NCBI RefSeq assembly: GCF_000189635.1 | Contig: NW_002476180.1 | Coordinates: 124,001 to 188,000, forward strand | DNA length: 64,000 nt | Source of the DNA: Tetrahymena thermophila SB210 | Lineage: Eukaryota > Ciliophora > Oligohymenophorea > Hymenostomatida > Tetrahymenidae | Direction of reading: 5' to 3' | Part shown: positions 36,031 through 48,332 of the stretch, piece by piece | Position numbering within the stretch: position 1 is the stretch's first letter | How the letters are laid out: each line of letters begins with the position of its first letter | Notes under the pieces: generated by a model | Told to the model about the DNA's origin: nothing | Databases searched by the model: none | The model's input: only the letters and a program-made list of their open reading frames with translations | Made by a program: the position numbers and the translations under genes

Positions 36031-37436
36031 TCAATTTATATCCTCATCAAAATCATGTAGACTAAATAGTGTTTTTATTTAATCAGGTAATTCATCATTT
36101 TAAGAAACAATATTTCCATCAATAAATTAGGCTTATATCTCTCTGTCTCCTATAATAATTTTAGCTTAGCTGTCATGCAACTTCCCATTCACAAATATTC
36201 CAGAAACTTTTATACCTTCATTAAAAATTATATCTCCTTAACCGTTTCTTAGATCATCTTAATATTATCCTATATAAAATAAGAAATATTTTTATTAGAA
36301 ATGAATTATTTTTGTATACCTTTGTACTCATACAAGGGCCATATAAAATGTCCTTGTCCACTCTTTTTATTATCTTAATATTCTCCAATATATTTTCTTC
36401 TAGACCCATCTAAATATTCAAGCTCTCCTTACCCTTAAAACTTATTGTTCTAAAATTAACCTTTGTATCTGAAAGTATCATAAAATTCTAAAACTCCTTC
36501 TCCTTATTTACATCCTCTACAAAAATTCCCAATATATTAATAGTATTTATCTTAATAATCGCCTTTTCCATGTTTTTCGCCATTTTACCATTAGCCTTTG
36601 TATGTTTATCCATCAATAGTTTTAAATACTCCTTAAAATTGTAAAAAAAGCTTTAACTTAAAGTGAATTAGATAAATTTAAAAATTAAATTTTCAATAAA
36701 ACTATCAATGAGCATTTTATAAATATTTTCAAAATAATTAAAAGCTTCATTCAGAATTGTAAAAGGTTTTTAAAAAAAAAAAAAAATTTTTGTTTATAAA
36801 CAAGTAAGTTGAACTTAAGATATTAATGAAATTAACAATTATATTTTGAAAATATTTTTTTCATTCTAACTTAACTCATAATCAAAGGATATTTATCTCA
36901 TAATCTATGTATGTATAATACTTGATTTAATTACTTATTATATAAATATATATATTTGGTTTTTTTGATGAAAAGATGAGTAAAATAAAAATATTATTAC
37001 CATATTCATGTGCAGTATTATTTTTGAAACTCCCCTCATATATGTCACCATTTGAATAAATCATAAAACCTCTTCCTTATAACTCTCCTTATTAAAATTT
37101 TCCGCAATAATAGGTTTTAGAAGGAATATGTAGCATCTATCCATATCCATCCATTTATTTGTTTTTCCATTATCCTTTATATATTACATCTTTTGTCAAT
37201 AATTTTATATAAGGTAAAGCTACTCGTTATTCCTCGATATTATCATTTTCTTCAATTAAATATTACTACCTTAAATCCTTTAAATCAACTTATGTTCTCA
37301 CTTCATTTTGAAATAATTATTAAGCATCTTATTCTTGCAAAATTTCACAATTAAGAGGTCCATATATTTAAACCTTCTATAAATCGGTTTTCTCACTTAA
37401 ACCATCAAGACTTAAATTTGAACAACATTGCCCCAT
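36031..37436 (-). CDS. MORN-repeat protein with N-terminal acylation signal
   Basis: Three exons: 37436-37001, 36631-36320, 36269-36031 (introns 369 and 50 nt, both phase 1), 328 residues. The N terminus MGQCCSNLSLDG has Gly2 and Cys4/Cys5, fitting N-myristoylation plus palmitoylation. From about residue 95 MORN repeats of about 23 residues follow: VIYKGQWKNKQMDGYG, KTYYCGKFQQGELQGRG, DIYEGSFKNNTAHEYG, QTYKGQWQNGEKHGKG, RYKGQFQNNKFQGQGELEY, KYIGEYQDNKKSGQGHF. The acidic tail ends LHDFDEDIN. MORN proteins sit at membranes and cytoskeletal structures. Membrane targeting by acylation is inferred from the motif. The second exon join falls exactly within a repeat and restores it, supporting the model. 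Confidence 0.87.
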
Positions 37437-37913
37437 GTTATGTAAATACCTATGAGCTTATAAAAATTATGAAATAAATAAGTTTAACGCTTTTAAAGTC
37501 CTTGATTTGAATTTTATGCACAAATTAAATAATTAAATGAATAAAAAGATATAAAATATTTACGTATTAATTATTTATGATAAATTTATGGGTAGAAATA
37601 ATATAAACAACACTTATTCTCCCATAAGAATGTAAATATGCTAATTTTAAATGCATTTATTTACTTTTTATTTATATTATAAAAATGACCTTAAATTAAT
37701 TCTATTACATTTTAATTAATTTCTAAAATTTATAATTTTAGTAAACATTTTATAATAACTATAAAGTCAAATATAAATAAATAAATAAATTAAACAAATC
37801 AACAAACTCTAACTCTTAAAACTACATTTATTTTCTATCATTTATTTTTAAAATTGTTTAGCTCTACCATAGATTAACTAACTTACTAGCTAGCTAATTA
37901 GCAGTTTTCTTAT
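37437..37913. other. Intergenic gap
   Basis: 480 A+T-rich bases between two - strand genes. An aaataaataaataaat run lies near 37780 and a ctagctagctaatta run near 37887. No gene recognised. Confidence 0.6.
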
Positions 37914-39217
37914 TCATTTTTTATTTGAAAAAGAGCTTCTTTAGCTCGGCTATTTTGAATCATTTTATTTATTAGATTACTTAGGAGCATTATTTATTGC
38001 TAGTAATTTACCATAGGCCTTTATAAATATTTAAATATAATTTAATATTATTATTAATAAAAACAAAACAAATAAATAAATAAATACCTTCATAACCTTC
38101 TCACCCTCTTTCTTTTTCTCTTAATTTGTACTCATAATAGCATCTAATTTAATTATTCATGATATTACATTTTCACAAAAATTTCAAATTAAGTTTTAAT
38201 TACCTAAAAGCTTTTTTCTACGAATTGTTGAAATAATTAACTGAAATGGCAAGTTTTTTGTTTAAATATCTCCATCACCTAACTAACCATTAATCATATC
38301 TATAGAAAAATAATAGATTAATTATCTTAAAATAGATTTTTATAATCTACCTTTAAAAAAGTTAATAATGGCTGTATTCTTTTGTGATCTGCCATTTCCT
38401 TTTTCTTTAGCTTTAATAATGTCTAAAAATTCTTAAAATTCGATTTCGTTTGAGTGATCCTTGTCCACTTAATCCATAATCTTTTTCACATCTTCTTTTG
38501 ATTCTGCTATACCAAGGGAAATTAATGGGTCTTCTAATTCTCTCAAACCAATACTTCCTTTTAAAAAAAAATATTAAAATAATTTTGAAGAACAAATAAG
38601 TTGTATGTGATTGTAATTAGCCTTTTAAGATTTCAAAAACTATTTTAATATTATTTAGCACTTACAAGAAAGAATAAATACAATTAACATTTTTTTAAGT
38701 TTAGAATATTTATTTACCTGACCCATCTCCATCCAAAGACCTAAAATACTACTTAAGTTTTGATCTTTCTTTATCATCAAAATCTATAAACTCTCTCTTT
38801 TTATGTTTTATCAGCCATTAACGTGTTTAACTTTCTTTCTATTTAATATTAATCCATATATTATAGTTATAAAAAATGAAAATGTTACTTACTAATTTTT
38901 ATCTATTTTCATTTAATTCCTTTTCTCTTTCTTTTTTCTCAACTATCAAATCCTCATAAGACACCATATTTAATCCTAAAATTAAAAAATTTCAATTTTC
39001 ACAAACTAAATCTTTATATTCTCAATGAAATATCACCTCTTTCTTTGATCAGCTATTTGATTTCTGGATTTACTATATCTTTAAGATTTTCTTCTTCTTG
39101 ATCTTTATTTTCATCATCTTAATCTTAATCATTTTCGCTTTCATTATCATCAAGTTCCTCATTACTTATTTACAATTTTTCTTTTATAAATTAGCTTTCA
39201 GATTAGCTACTATTCAT
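37914..39217 (-). CDS. EF-hand calcium-binding protein
   Basis: Seven short exons: 39217-39007, 38975-38893, 38838-38718, 38557-38351, 38299-38204, 38143-38088, 38018-37914; 292 residues, all phases consistent. The N terminus is acidic and helical (EELDDNESENDQDQDDENKD), then a basic helix with KERGDISLRI and EDLIVEKKEREKEL. Two EF-hand loops follow: LDGDGSGSIGLREL (split by an intron after the sixth loop codon, both loops with the usual Asp/Ser ligands and final Glu) and VDKDHSNEIEFQEFL. A third, weak region (QLGDGDIQTKNL) lacks a full loop. The C terminus is Ser/Gln-rich. It is centrin- or calmodulin-like in arrangement but not a close member of either. Probably a calcium sensor with a partner-binding N terminus. 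The donor of the first intron is a non-optimal GTTTGT, so that join is less sure. Confidence 0.78.
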
Positions 39218-40793
39218 TTTATAATGTCTTTAGTGATAAGTTATAGTAAAAAATTATTTGTAGTATGTATTATTTAATAAAATCAGAAATTAATTCTTAA
39301 ATTAATAGAAGAATACAATCCTACTAATAATAATATATATTACTGAATGTTTCTTTATCTTAAATTATTTTTTAATAAAAATTTTAATAATTTTAAAAAT
39401 AAGCAGCATAATTATTAAAATGTTTTAAATAATTTTTAATTAATCATTCTATTTCAAAAATGCAATATTTATCATATTTTAAAAATTAGGAACCCTATTC
39501 TATTTTAAGAGTTAAATGAAGTAAAAGTAATTTGTGATAAAAATCTAACCAAAATTATTAAAAAATTAACAAAACTTATTAAATATAAAACAAATTAATA
39601 TGTAAATATAAGCCTAAATTATAAATATTTTAAATTTACATCAGAAATATTAAATAATTTTATAGAAAACAAAATTTTATAACAATATTTTCTAAATTAA
39701 AAATAAAAATTTATTTATAAAATATCAAAATATGTATCGAAATAAATAAAAGAATTAAAATAAACCTATTTTAAATTTTTGTGTAATAAATACTATTTCT
39801 ACATTAAAGGTCTCTTAATACTAAAAATATTTTTTATCAAAAATTAAAGTAAAGATATTATACTAATACTTAAAATATTTGACAAATAATTTTTTCATTT
39901 TGTTAAAATATTGTAAAAAAAATTTAAATACCAAGTAAAATTTTAGAAAATGTTAGTTAACTATTATATTCTTTTTAAAATATAATTAGCTTATATTCAT
40001 TAATATGTGCTATTTATTTATTTTTTCAGTTTTTAAAAGTAATAGCTCATAATGTTAAATACTCTTTTGATTTTTACATATTAAAGTATTTTCATAGCAG
40101 TTTATTGTTAAAATATTAAAATATCTCTTTTATTATTTTTATCTTTTTATTTTAAGCCACCATTTATTATTAAAAAATAAGTCCTTTTATTTTTAAAAAT
40201 TGCTTTTTGATTTATAAAAAATGAGTTATTTTATCATATTGAACATTTTACTTTATTTTGTTACAAATTCTTATATAAGGAAAAAAATATTATTCTGTAA
40301 TTCCATAATTTAAATGTCTTGCTTACCATTTTTTCTAGAAGTTTTTTTTATTCTAAAACTTTTTAATTCTGAAGGCTTATTTAGCTTATTTGATTAATCA
40401 ATTTTTTTGAGTAACAAAGCTGAAGAACTAAAATATGATATAGAAAAAATATAAATATTTTTTATTCGCTAAACAGACTAAAAGAGGATTGACAAATAGT
40501 ATATAATAGTTTTTAATATTTTATATAATAGATTTACCTTTGCATCGCATATTAAACCACAAATAAATTTATTTTTTTTCAATCAAGAAAACACCTTGTT
40601 TATCTATTTTAGTTTTGTATAACAAAATCTGAAAGCTTATTTCATTTTAAAATAAATTTTATCCAGAATCGCTCTTTTATCGGTGTAACAAATATATTTT
40701 TTTTAATATTTTTTTATTATAAATTTGTTTTGTAATTTTTATCAAAATCAAATTTTATTAAAAAAACCTAAAAGCAAATATTATAAAAACAAA
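39218..40793. other. Intergenic region
   Basis: 1.58 kb between divergent genes. Very A+T-rich, with poly-A and poly-T tracts and short open frames only. No RNA gene, repeat unit or coding sequence recognised on either strand. Confidence 0.6.
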
Positions 40794-41642
40794 ATGAAAT
40801 CTGCCTGTCTCAAATTTTTATTTCTCTTTTTTGATACTAAGGAAGCTAAACTCACAGAAAAAATATAAGTATCCCCTGATAGCTATATATTCAGATTCAC
40901 TTTAAGCAATTAGAAGGATGCTATGGCTTATCCTGCTGGATCTCACTTTGCCATTCTTAGGATTCCTAATAGTAGTGAGGCTTTTACAAAAAAATACACC
41001 CCTATTAATACTATAGAATCTATGAAATAAGGATATATTGACACTGTTATCAAAATCTATAGACCAAATACAGATCCTAATTTTCCATAAGGAGGTAAAC
41101 TAACTCCTTTTCTAGAAAATTTAAAGATTGGAGACGTAATTAAAATTTCAGGACCAATCATTAGTATTAAGTATGATAAATAGGGCTTTATAGATGTAAT
41201 AAGAAAAAAATAACAAGAAGATAAAAAAGCTAAATAAAGAATAAAGCCTAAAAATTTATTTTTAATTGCTGGTGGAACAGGAATAGCTCCCGTTTTTTCT
41301 ATAGCTTAGCAGATTTGTCTTGATTAGCAAAAAGATATAAAAATAACTCTTTTGTATGCAAATAGAACTGAAAAAGATATTCTACTTAAAGAACAAATAG
41401 ATGATTTGTAGAAGTAATATGAAAATTTCAAGGTAGTATATGTTATTGATTCAGGTAAATAAACATAAAGCTGGAATGGAGAAGTAGGTAGAATTGATTA
41501 AAATATGATATAAAAGTATGGTCCTACATCCACTGACAAAGATAATTATGTAATGTTTTGCGGACCAAAAGGAATGGTAAAAATGTGCTTCGAGGCTTTT
41601 AAAAACTTAGGATTTGACCCTTATCATTACTTTAGATTCTGA
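40794..41642 (+). CDS. NADH-cytochrome b5 reductase
   Basis: Single exon, 282 residues. The FAD-binding part carries KKYTPINT (the RxYTP/S FAD motif with Lys for Arg) and GGKLTPFLENLKIGD with KISGP. The NAD-binding part carries LIAGGTGIAPVFSIAQQI, LLYANRTEKDILLKEQ and the terminal CGPKGM followed by the aromatic C-terminal FRF. All match the ferredoxin-reductase-fold cytochrome b5 reductase family, about 275-300 residues. It passes electrons from NADH to cytochrome b5 for fatty-acid desaturation and sterol metabolism (family knowledge). The N-terminal hydrophobic stretch ACLKFLFLFF may be a short membrane anchor. The start at 40794 is the first Met and gives a typical length. Confidence 0.92.
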
Positions 41643-41934
41643 AAATAAGCAATTAATCAATACATAAATAATTATCAATATTCTATAATATATATAAACT
41701 GTCATATATTTTTATATTTTTTACTAAAAATATAATAAAATTAATACAAAGATTATAAATTTAAATTAATCTAATAAAGAAATTATTTATTTATTAAAAT
41801 AGTATTTTGAAATGAAAACAATAAAAGACACATAAAATATTAAATTAAATTTTGTTTTTTATTGTTATAAAATTAATATTTTTGCATCTTAAATTATAAT
41901 TGAAATAGCTTGATTAATTCTAATTTTTATTGCT
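41643..41934. other. Convergent intergenic gap
   Basis: About 290 A+T-rich bases between converging genes. Nothing recognised. Confidence 0.6.
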
Positions 41935-43248
41935 TCAATAATATTTTAAATTTGTGCATACAGGATTATAATGTTTAATTTAATCTTTCTCTTCAGGGTT
42001 TATGTGCCTGTATGATGATCTTTTTTCCTTGTTACTAAAAATATTGTACATTTTAGCCATTTCTTAAAATACTTCTACTTGCACAGAGTAATCGAAACAA
42101 AAATCAATTTCGTTAACATATAAATTGTCTTAAATTTATAATGAAGAGTTTTATTAATTTTATCTTATTTCTAAAATCTACTTTAAAGAAGTTGGTTCTA
42201 TTTCGGTTTTTACAGCAATAAGCATGTGAGAATTTAAATTAAATTTTTAGCATTATTAATTTTATTATTAAGGATAAATTACTTATATTTCAGCTTTTGC
42301 TTATACTTTAATTCCATCAAATGTGTACAAGTTCACTTCAACATAATTATTTTCATCAAAGTCTTAGAGAATCTTATTCTCCTATGTATAATTACCTTAT
42401 GTTCGAAGCATTTATTTTAGTTAGCGTACTATGAAATTTATTTAGGTATTTGAGTCAGCAAATTCATTCAAGCCATATCTATGAACAAATCTTTAATATT
42501 ACTCTAAATTTGTACCTAAAAGTATTAGAAATGGTTCACTCACATATATACTCTAAACTTCGAATTCCATTGTTTTTATATTATTTACCATCTACATTAG
42601 ATAAACAAATTCATCTTATTTGAAATTATCTAAGTAATGTTACTTTGCCATAAGCAAATCCTACATTTGTTAATTAAAAAATTGCTCTAGATTTGGGAAG
42701 CTTTACAATAATTATAAATTCTCATATATATCAAAACAAAACTATTAATAAATTATCAGCAGCTAGCCTAATTCGTGAATATTCTATTGAGGGTAATTAA
42801 GCAACTTTTAAGCTGAATTGTAAAAGTATTTGGTAGAAGGAACTTTATACTCCATATCAATTTGTAAAAATCTACTCTATTTAAGAATAGTTGTTTAATA
42901 AATTCTCTTAAAGTTATTTAAACATGAAATGTGAGTATTTTACAGTTGACTATCATTAAAATCGAGAGCAATAAATATTTCTCCAACTAAAAACAATGAT
43001 TCTATATCATATATAGAGCTTAAATTAGGAACAACCTTAATTTCAAACTATTTGTTTTTAAGATTTTGCTTCTTTTTATGTATTTTTTTACTATTAATCA
43101 TAATTTTTTGCTAGCTTAAATTTTGTTTTGTAAGTAAATCCTCAGTTTTTTCATTTACATCATCTTCTAAACTTAAACTTTATTGCTAATTGCTTTAATT
43201 CTTTATCTAAAATGTTGTATTTTACAAGACTATTATTTGGTTATTCAT
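41935..43248 (-). CDS. Unknown 437-residue protein, possibly with a PAS-like fold
   Basis: Single exon, 438 codons with TGA. After a polar, basic N terminus (NSKKIHKKKQNLKNK) comes an ordered region with regular hydrophobic spacing: IYDIESLFLVGEIFIALDFN, YGLNEFADSN, and a stretch VNNIKTMEFEVQSIYVSEPF then LILLGTNLEQYQRFV. That stretch has the look of a PAS domain (beta strands, then a LLG..LE helix). A segment with GIKVQAKAEIQVIYPQQQ follows. No catalytic motif or membrane segment is seen. The PAS suggestion is inference from pattern only. The coding status is strong given the length and the complete lack of TGA over 1.3 kb. Confidence 0.7.
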
Positions 43249-43659
43249 ATTAATTTAAAATAAACCTTTCAATCCTTTTTATGATTATTTTAATCTGATA
43301 AAAAATTTTTAATAACTATTGATTCTAATCATAAACTTTTTAGATTTTTTATGAACAAAAACTTGGTATCTAAATTAGGTATTTTTGTTTATTTTAAACA
43401 TGAAAAACCTTAAATTTTAATATTTTTGTAAAAACTTCTTTTTGGCTAAAAAATAGAATATTTTGGAAAAAAAATAAATATCTACTACTTCTATTAGACT
43501 GCTTTAATTATAAAAAATATTGAAAGATAAAATAAAAACCATTTTTTTTAATTTTAAACAATAAAGATATTTATTTTACAAAATTTAACTTTAGAAGTAT
43601 TAATAATCATCTTGTTGTTATTGAATAAATATATTTTCTATAATATTTAATAAGCAGTA

Positions 43660-44540
43660 ATTTAATTGATGCAAAGGGTAAAGGGTTCATCAGACTTAAG
43701 TCCTGCTTTAGCAAAGTGTAGTAATCTTAAAAATTTAATACTTAATCTTAAGTAAAAACACATTATTTGATTTGGATTGTGATATTTTTTAATACAAAAA
43801 TGAATTTAAAATAAAATTCTTTAAATTAATTAATTAATTTATTATCTTTTTTATTTTATTTGCCTTCTTTTTTATTGTTTTTAATTTAACTCATGTTCTA
43901 ATTTTAAATTTTTGATTTGAAAACATTTATTTCATATTTTTTCTAATTTTGATGTTTCAAACTAACTAATTAATTTTCTTCAAAACTTAAAAAGTAACAA
44001 TCAAATTAGTGATGAAAGTTCATTAAATTTAGGCTTTGCTTTAGTAAAAGCAGTTTATTTGTTTAGGATTGAAATATTTTTAAAATAAAAATAAATTTAA
44101 AACAATAAAACTCTATTAATTAATTTATCTATTTACTACTTTTTTATTTAATTTATTTTTAATTCTAATTCTGATTTTATTATTTATTTTATTCTTCTTA
44201 ATTTAACTCTTTTTGATTGAAACTTTTGCTTTAGTTACTAATTAATTTCTTAACTCTTCATTTTTTCCTTTTAAAATTAGTTATACTTTTTTTAATATTT
44301 AGAAATTGAAAATGAAATTGGTGTAAAGGGGTCATCAGATTTAGGTTTCACTTTATTAAAATATATTAATCTCTTAAATTTAAGGGTAAACATAGATTAT
44401 TTATTTTAGATAGTGATATTTTTAATATAATATGAAATATAAAATTATGAAACAGTATTAGTTTACTTATTTATTTACTTTTGATTCTTATTTTGTTTTT
44501 TTTAATTTAATTTAATTTAATTTATTAATTTTAATTTAAA
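43660..44540. repeat. Three degenerate tandem copies, unit about 305-340 bp
   Basis: Copies start near 43668, 44009 and 44315. They share a block of the form gggtcatcag-a-tta-g-c-tgctttagtaaa (for example ggggtcatcagatttaggtt at 44329), followed by a shared aaattaattaattta / ttattttattt tail. Similarity is eroded, so the array is old. Confidence 0.6.
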
Positions 44541-44588
44541 ATATTTTCTAATAGGGATCGACAGTATATATTGTAAAACAGTATTATA

Positions 44589-44627
44589 CAGCCGTACCGT
44601 ATAAATTTCATGATATGTATACGGCTG
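44589..44627. repeat. G+C-rich inverted repeat (stem-loop)
   Basis: cagccgta at 44589-44596 is the exact reverse complement of tacggctg at 44620-44627, with a 23-base centre that itself has ccgtat/atgtat complementarity. It stands out in composition from its A+T-rich surroundings, 130 bases beyond the 3' end of the sugar transporter gene. Confidence 0.75.
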
Positions 44628-44760
44628 AATAATTTAATAACTTGTAGATTTTACTACTTAAAAAGCTTAATATTTATAGAGTTTTCTATGGTATATGTGT
44701 TATATTTTTATTATTATATCTATCTAAGGAAATAATTATGATTAAATAGAAATATATTTT

Positions 44761-46245
44761 TCAGTCTACATAACTAACACTATCTGGAGTGTTTTTATTA
44801 ATACTTTAATACTCACCTTATAAATCTGATTAGTGAGGATTATATAAATTAATGATTTCTATTTTACTTTTATCCTTTGTTTCTTTTACAATCAAAAGAG
44901 TGAAGATTGTGCAAAAAAAACAAACAAGAGAAAAGAATATAAATAGTGGCCATAATTTATCAAAATATGGTATGGAAACAACAACTATTGTAGCACATAT
45001 CCAGTTGATGCTTGTAGCTATGCTAAATTCTTTTGATTAAAGAATTTCAGAGCAATACAACCAAATTACAGGTCCGAGAGAAAAGTTAAATGCAACGTAA
45101 TAACAGCTAATCAAAATGAACTAAAGAAACTATAGTTATTAATTATCAATAATATATAAAATAGCTAGTGAAAGAAGGAAAATTCCTGATAATGTAGAAC
45201 CTGACATAAGAATACCACGTCTAGAGTACTTTTCTACAAAAAAGTAACTCAAAAAAGCAGAAATCAAGAATATAAAATTGGATGCCAAGGTCAGTAAGTT
45301 AGTCATTCTAAATGAGAAATGTTCTTTCTAGAATATTTAGCCTAAATACATAAGGACTGCATTAATTCCTGAAAATTGTTAAATAATTTATAATACACAT
45401 CCTACAAAGAAAGGTTTACTATTTTAAGTCTGAGCTTTTTCTTAGATTCCTTATTTAGCAGCTTCTTATTAAACTTCTTATAAGATTTGATCAACATATT
45501 ATGGTTTGTAAATTTGCATAAGAAATTCTCTACATTTTTCAGATTAATTGCTAACAATATAATAGAATGGAGTATCATGATTGAAGAAAACTAAAAGTAA
45601 AATTGGTCTACTAATTGTAAATACTATTGGAAATAAAAGTACAAAATAAATGTATTTATCTTCTTTATTTGGATTTTCACTAAAGAATTGCCCATTTATA
45701 CTTGCTATTAATATTCCAAATGTTATAGCAATACTATAGACAATACCCATGATACCTGTTAAGCTAATTGGAGTTATTTCATTAGTATATTTAAGGACTA
45801 AAGAACTATTTAACCCTAAGATAAATCCTGCTAAAAATCTTGTTAATAAAAGCACATTTATATCATCATATAAGCTTAAAAACGCAAAGATTGTAGCAAT
45901 TATATCTGAAAATATCATAGAGTTTTTTCTAGAGCTATGCAAAAGAAGACTACCAGGTATAATAGCTCCAAATATTGCACCAAATGGAATAGCAGCACTG
46001 AGAAGAGATGAATAAAAATTATATTGACTTTCTTTTAAGCTATAAACTACAAAAACTGTATTCTGAGCTAAAGACATAACTGAAATTTAATATCCAAAAT
46101 ATAAAATTCCAAGATTTGAAACTAGCACATTACTTAATATATGCCAAAATGACAAGTATTATTACTAATTTTATTCTTGGGCTGATTACATACTATTATC
46201 TGTAGACTTGCTTTGAGCTTGCTCTTATTTAAAATCTTTCTCCAT
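44761..46245 (-). CDS. MFS sugar transporter
   Basis: Single exon, 494 residues. A cytoplasmic Gln/Ser-rich N terminus is followed by about 12 hydrophobic segments. Sugar-porter signatures are seen: the loop 2-3 region GAIIPGSLLLHSSRK (a weakened GR[RK]-type motif), LLTRFLAGFILGLNSS with TNEITPISLTGIMG (the PESPR/E-rich region of the family), QQFSGINAVLMYLGQIF in TM7 (the sugar-contacting QQ.SG.N), and NFSLGPVIWLYCSEIL in TM10 (G.GP..W...E). This family carries hexoses or related polyols across plasma or vacuolar membranes; the substrate is not deducible. Loop 2-3 keeps only part of the usual GRR motif. ATG at 46245 is the first Met of the frame. Confidence 0.88.
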
Positions 46246-46660
46246 TTCTACTTTATCAATTTTTTAATTTAATTTCAAAAACGAATATATTTTTAATTTG
46301 GTATTGAAATTTGATTGATAGATATCTTTTTTAATTAACTTTTATAGAAGGTTTATAAGATTGAATGAATTGAATTTGACTATTTTGAGAGCCTGATTAG
46401 CTCCTTAAATAAATTAAGAATATCAAAAGATTATTGTAAAAAAATTGAATTTATAAAATAAAATCATCCAATAATTTTTTAAAGAGAAAAATATTTCTTT
46501 TTTTTTTAAATAAAATTTTTATCAAATATTAAATAAAATATAAAAAAAGCAGATACTATTTAATAAATTTGTTGAATGTATTGTTATTATTTTATTTATA
46601 TTTAGTTTTATAATTATTATTTAAGAGAAATTGCAAACTGTTTTATTTCTTTAAAAATAC
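46246..46660. other. Intergenic gap
   Basis: 415 A+T-rich bases between two - strand genes. Nothing recognised. Confidence 0.6.
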
Positions 46661-48332
46661 TCAATCATACAAGTCGTAGAGAACTATGGCTGGATTTAGA
46701 GGTATAAACTCCATCAAATATTTCTAGTAAAAGACTTTTCTACATATTGTTGATTACACTTGAATATATATTAGATTATGTTATAATTCATAAAACTTAT
46801 CTGAATAAATAAAATTATATTTATTTAACATTTTTGAATTAATTATAAGAACGAATGCATCATACTTAACTAAAATTTTGGAAAATTATAGCAAATCTTA
46901 AAATCTCATTTCGTAGTCAAATTTAATTTTTAGGATATTACAATTAATCGAATTAGCTGCAATAACTTCTTCAAATTCTTTGATATCTATACTATTTAAA
47001 AATAAAACTTCCTAATATTGTGTTGATTCTATGAATTTCCTAATATTATCATCATCACGATATCCAACTCTGATAATTTCACAATTACAAAAAGAAGATA
47101 AAATAAGCTTTAGAGAGATATCTCTTTCACATTTGACCTTGATGAATCTCAAATTCTTAAATTTGTGTTTATTTTCTGTTAAGTAATATGAATTGCTAAT
47201 ATCATATATTTCAAAATATTCTGGTCCATTGAACTATGGAATTACAATATACTTCATAAGCAACTTTGTTTAAAGAAACAAGTCTAGTATAATTAGCAAT
47301 TAATAAATCCAAAGATAGTTACCAAAACCAAAGATATTTTCGTTAGGTGCTATAATTAACAAATGATAATAGATGTATAATTTTTAAGTAAGAAGTGTAA
47401 CTATGAATGCATTACAGCACTTAATTTAAATTAGCTCTTTCTTTTTGTAGTATTCATCACTCACTTCTCTAGGTTCTATAGATATATGACTAAATGAGAT
47501 CAAAGTAATTATAAATAATTTTTATGATATTATTGCTGTGTCGATATCAGATATCCTTTTTAGGTATTATATTTGATGTATCATTGTTAAAATAACTAAA
47601 AAAATAGTTATTATTATATAATATTTAAAAATATTTTAGATTTAAGAGCATATACAACAGCAAATTATCATGAATAATTAACTAATCCACCGATATAAGA
47701 ATTACTTAGTCATTTTGGCATTAAAATAATAATTCCAAAAAAGTCCATTTTCATTTTTGAAAGCATACAAGTTATTTGTTTAAATTTCGCATATAATTAA
47801 AGCACTAAAAAGTAGAGGAAGTAGTAGCTGTAAAATTGTTATTAAATTTTATATTTCAGGCAAATTAAGGACAAAAACTATCTAAACTAAAGCCATAAAG
47901 TAGTTGATTACAAATTTATTTGATAGAAGATCATCCTTACTCAAATAATGAATCCTTACAATTCTTTTTAGCTCTTTTTATTTTATACGAAACGCTAACT
48001 CTTCTAAAGAAAAAATCAAATATAAAATAACTTTAATTTTATCTTTTTGTGCATACTTATCATTTATTTTACAGTAATATATTAATAAAACTTTTCTTGA
48101 AAGGTAGAATACTGCCAAGCATAATATTGATAGAAATAAACTATCATCAAAAAATTACTTTTTTTATGAAGGTTAAATCATTTAAATAAATTTTTGTAAA
48201 GTTATTTACTTCTATGATATTATATGAATTCCATAACTAAAGAAAAGTACTTATTTTTAAGCTATAGTAAATAAATCTTTCCATTCGCTCATAGGCTACT
48301 CTATTGTATTCTAACTATTGGTATTCGTACAT
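46661..48332 (-). CDS. Unknown multipass membrane protein
   Basis: Two exons: 48332-48210 and 48157-46661 (intron 52 nt, phase 0), 539 residues. The N terminus MYEYQQLEYNRVAYERMERF is followed by hydrophobic segments near SLFLSILCLAVFYL, FVINYFMALVQIVFVLNLPE, ILQLLLPLLFSALIICEI, LFMIICCCICSQIQ, YYIIITIFLVILTMIHQ and LWIYQLLIILDLFL. The last 200 residues are soluble (YFEIYDISNSYYLTENKHKF, EIIRVGYRDDDNIRKF, VIAANSINCNILKIKFDYEM) and look like an ordered cytoplasmic domain. No family recognised. The exon 1 join is supported by phase and by codon character; an alternative start is ATG 48181. Confidence 0.7.

Larger units (their letters stand above)
43249..44760. other. Intergenic region with degenerate repeats and a palindrome
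   Basis: 1.5 kb between two - strand genes. It holds three diverged copies of a unit of about 305-340 bp and a G+C-rich inverted repeat at 44589-44627, both listed separately. No coding sequence seen. Confidence 0.6.

Noticed and set aside
45749-46015. 88-residue + strand ORF
   Set aside because: It is the antisense shadow of the MFS sugar transporter on -.
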